DNA of 62,042 nucleotides, taken from assembly GCA_903911085.1 (NCBI GenBank), contig CAIWCC010000124.1:1-62042 (forward strand), in the 5' to 3' direction. A model generated the notes under the pieces. The model had not been told where the DNA came from. It worked only from the letters and a program-made list of their open reading frames with translations, and made no database searches. The DNA comes from an uncultured Bacteroidales bacterium (GTDB lineage Bacteria > Bacteroidota > Bacteroidia > Bacteroidales > Paludibacteraceae). The translations under genes were made by a program, and so were the position numbers. Below are positions 61,162-62,042 of this stretch, piece by piece. Each line of letters starts with the position of its first letter. Position 1 is the first letter of the stretch.

Positions 61162-61778
61162 TATTTCACTTCCCAATACTCCATAGCCCCCTTTTCCCAA
61201 ACGGTATAAGGAGCACCACCGCCGTATCTACTTTGTGGAAAAGCCCTATACCCAATCACCGCTATTTTTACAAAAGCATCGTACTTAATCGATTTGCCAA
61301 CCTGCCCTTTAGGCTCACGTCCGTCAGCATGACTAATGAAAATAAAAAGCTTGTTTCTAAACTCGTCACGCAGCGCTTTATACTCTGCATAATTCATTCC
61401 CGAGTACTGAAGGCTATCAATAAAAATTACGTCCGGACTCTTACGCTTCCGCAATCTAACTGCCAGCTCTTCAATTGGCTCCTTATCCAACAGAATGAAG
61501 CCCTTAGCGCCTGTCATTCCCACATCCCGTATAGCCACCGCCATACTTTGACTTAAACCCTCTTCGAGTGAGTTATAAGCCACTCGTCCAAAATTGCTGA
61601 GATACTTCGCCAACTGCAATGCAAATCTTGTCTTTCCATTTGCCGAATTACCCCATATTATCCAACTACCGGTCAGTTCCGGTTTACCAATGCTATCGTA
61701 AAAATCACCTTCAAAATCCAAAACATGAGGCTTATAATTCAATACATCCGTTACAGTTAAAGCCCTTTTAATCGCCAT
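61161..61778 (-). CDS. RecA/AAA-like ATPase of the early region
   Basis: 205 residues. Walker A WGNSANGKTRFALQLAKYL and Walker B SPDVIFIDSLQY; later IFISHADGREPKGQVGKSIKY resembles the RecA/DnaB-like core. No extra DNA-binding domain. In Mu-like phages an ATPase (MuB) accompanies the transposase; this shorter RecA-like protein could fill a similar or a recombination role. First gene seen of the early operon. Confidence 0.72.
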   Translation of the reverse strand: MAIKRALTVTDVLNYKPHVLDFEGDFYDSIGKPELTGSWIIWGNSANGKTRFALQLAKYLSNFGRVAYNSLEEGLSQSMAVAIRDVGMTGAKGFILLDKEPIEELAVRLRKRKSPDVIFIDSLQYSGMNYAEYKALRDEFRNKLFIFISHADGREPKGQVGKSIKYDAFVKIAVIGYRAFPQSRYGGGAPYTVWEKGAMEYWEVK

Positions 61779-61829
61779 TCATAAACCATTAAATCATTGT
61801 TTAAAATTGTAATTGACTACTCCCAAATT

Positions 61830-61889
61830 AAATACTTCGTCTTCTTAATTATTAATTATTAATTATCAATTATTAATTATCAATTAGTC
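61830..61889. repeat. AAATACTTCGTC + heptamer array, copy 3
   Basis: AAATACTTCGTCTTCTTAATT then about five heptamer units, upstream of the ATPase gene. The 150-bp stretch 61779-61930 holds only this array and unremarkable AT-rich DNA. Confidence 0.78.
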
Positions 61890-61930
61890 CTCCTTGTATA
61901 TCTTAGTCTCCCCAATATGAGCCGTCCTAC

Positions 61931-62042
61931 TGTATATATTAATTGAAAAAGGTACCACCCATTAATTGAAAAGTATACCAGTGATTTCATCTTAACGAAT
62001 AAAAATTTCGTTATAAAAGAATGATAAACATGTATACAAAAC
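61931..62042 (+). mobile_element. Left end of an IS21-like element
   Basis: Begins TGTATATATT. Two direct repeats ATTAATTGAAAA-GGTACCAC (61938-61958) and ATTAATTGAAAAGTATACCA (61961-61980) are the multiple end repeats typical of IS21-family ends. An ORF starts at 62021. The element continues beyond the window. Confidence 0.6.
62021..62042 (+). CDS. Start of an IS21 istA-like transposase, cut by window
   Basis: Only MINMYTK is visible. The position behind the end repeats fits istA. Identity rests on context. Confidence 0.4.

Larger units (their letters stand above)
29900..62042. mobile_element. Mu-like contractile-tail prophage (right part cut by window and by an IS)
   Basis: Mu-type head genes (terminase, gp29-like portal, gpF, gpG, gp36-like), a contractile tail (sheath, tube, chaperone, tape measure, baseplate) and Mu-type early proteins (DUF3164, GemA-like) run contiguously. 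A Mom-like module lies at the far end, as in Mu. The left boundary is only bracketed between 29579 and 29926. The transposase genes should lie right of the window. Codon and base composition look less AT-rich than the host part, but I did not compute it. Confidence 0.85.

Noticed and set aside
61161-61778. MuB transposition protein
   Set aside because: It has Walker motifs but is shorter than MuB, with no N-terminal HTH; kept as a generic RecA-like ATPase.

Overview
The window reads as a Bacteroidetes (probably Bacteroidales, Paludibacter-like) chromosome carrying a large Mu-like prophage. Evidence for the phylum: TAnnTTTG -7 promoter boxes, some with a TTG 19-20 bp upstream; a C-terminal type IX secretion sorting domain; rhamnogalacturonan-type glycosidases; two rhomboids next to HU; and many genes without a Shine-Dalgarno. 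I could not assign a species.

Host part, 1 to about 29.7 kb. A 5S rRNA end and its terminator are followed by a plus-strand cluster of four exported pectin-side-chain enzymes (acetylesterase, GH106-like, GH105, GH2; 254-8357). Housekeeping genes follow: a TlpA-like lipoprotein without the redox cysteines, purE, gcvH, an EEP-family phosphatase, two rhomboids, HU, DJ-1, a TonB/ExbD/ExbB set, pdxJ, nadK, queG and a DivIC-like gene. From 29578 down to 20910 runs a seven-gene operon that looks like an exopolysaccharide synthesis/export system: receiver-like protein, YaiO barrel, repeat-rich membrane protein, processive GT2, bacteriohemerythrin, T9SS-exported glycosidase-like protein, membrane-anchored unknown.

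Prophage part, about 29.9 kb to the window end. Reading left to right: a Mom-like modification module (formyltransferase fold, ABC-ATPase/GNAT fusion, small ORF); contractile tail and baseplate; tape measure; tail chaperone with a -1 frameshift; tube and sheath; lysis genes; capsid and protease (all minus); then from a divergent promoter region terminase, portal, gpF-nuclease fusion, gpG and head-tail genes (plus); then two cargo genes with host-type promoters; then an early region (minus) with small DNA-binding proteins, DUF3164, DUF4494, a GemA-like protein and a RecA-like ATPase. The right edge is the left end of what looks like an IS21-family element. No MuA-type transposase, integrase or reverse transcriptase lies in the window.

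Most interesting: a diversity-generating retroelement (DGR) signature at 57403-58129. A 78-bp non-coding template repeat matches the C-terminal coding ends of two small early proteins without gaps. In the coding sense every difference from the first target (14 of 14), and 15 of 16 from the second, falls on a template adenine. The reverse transcriptase is missing from the window. Other notable items are the Mom-like module, structured candidate small RNAs, and a GC palindrome family open in all six frames that is spread inside and between prophage genes.
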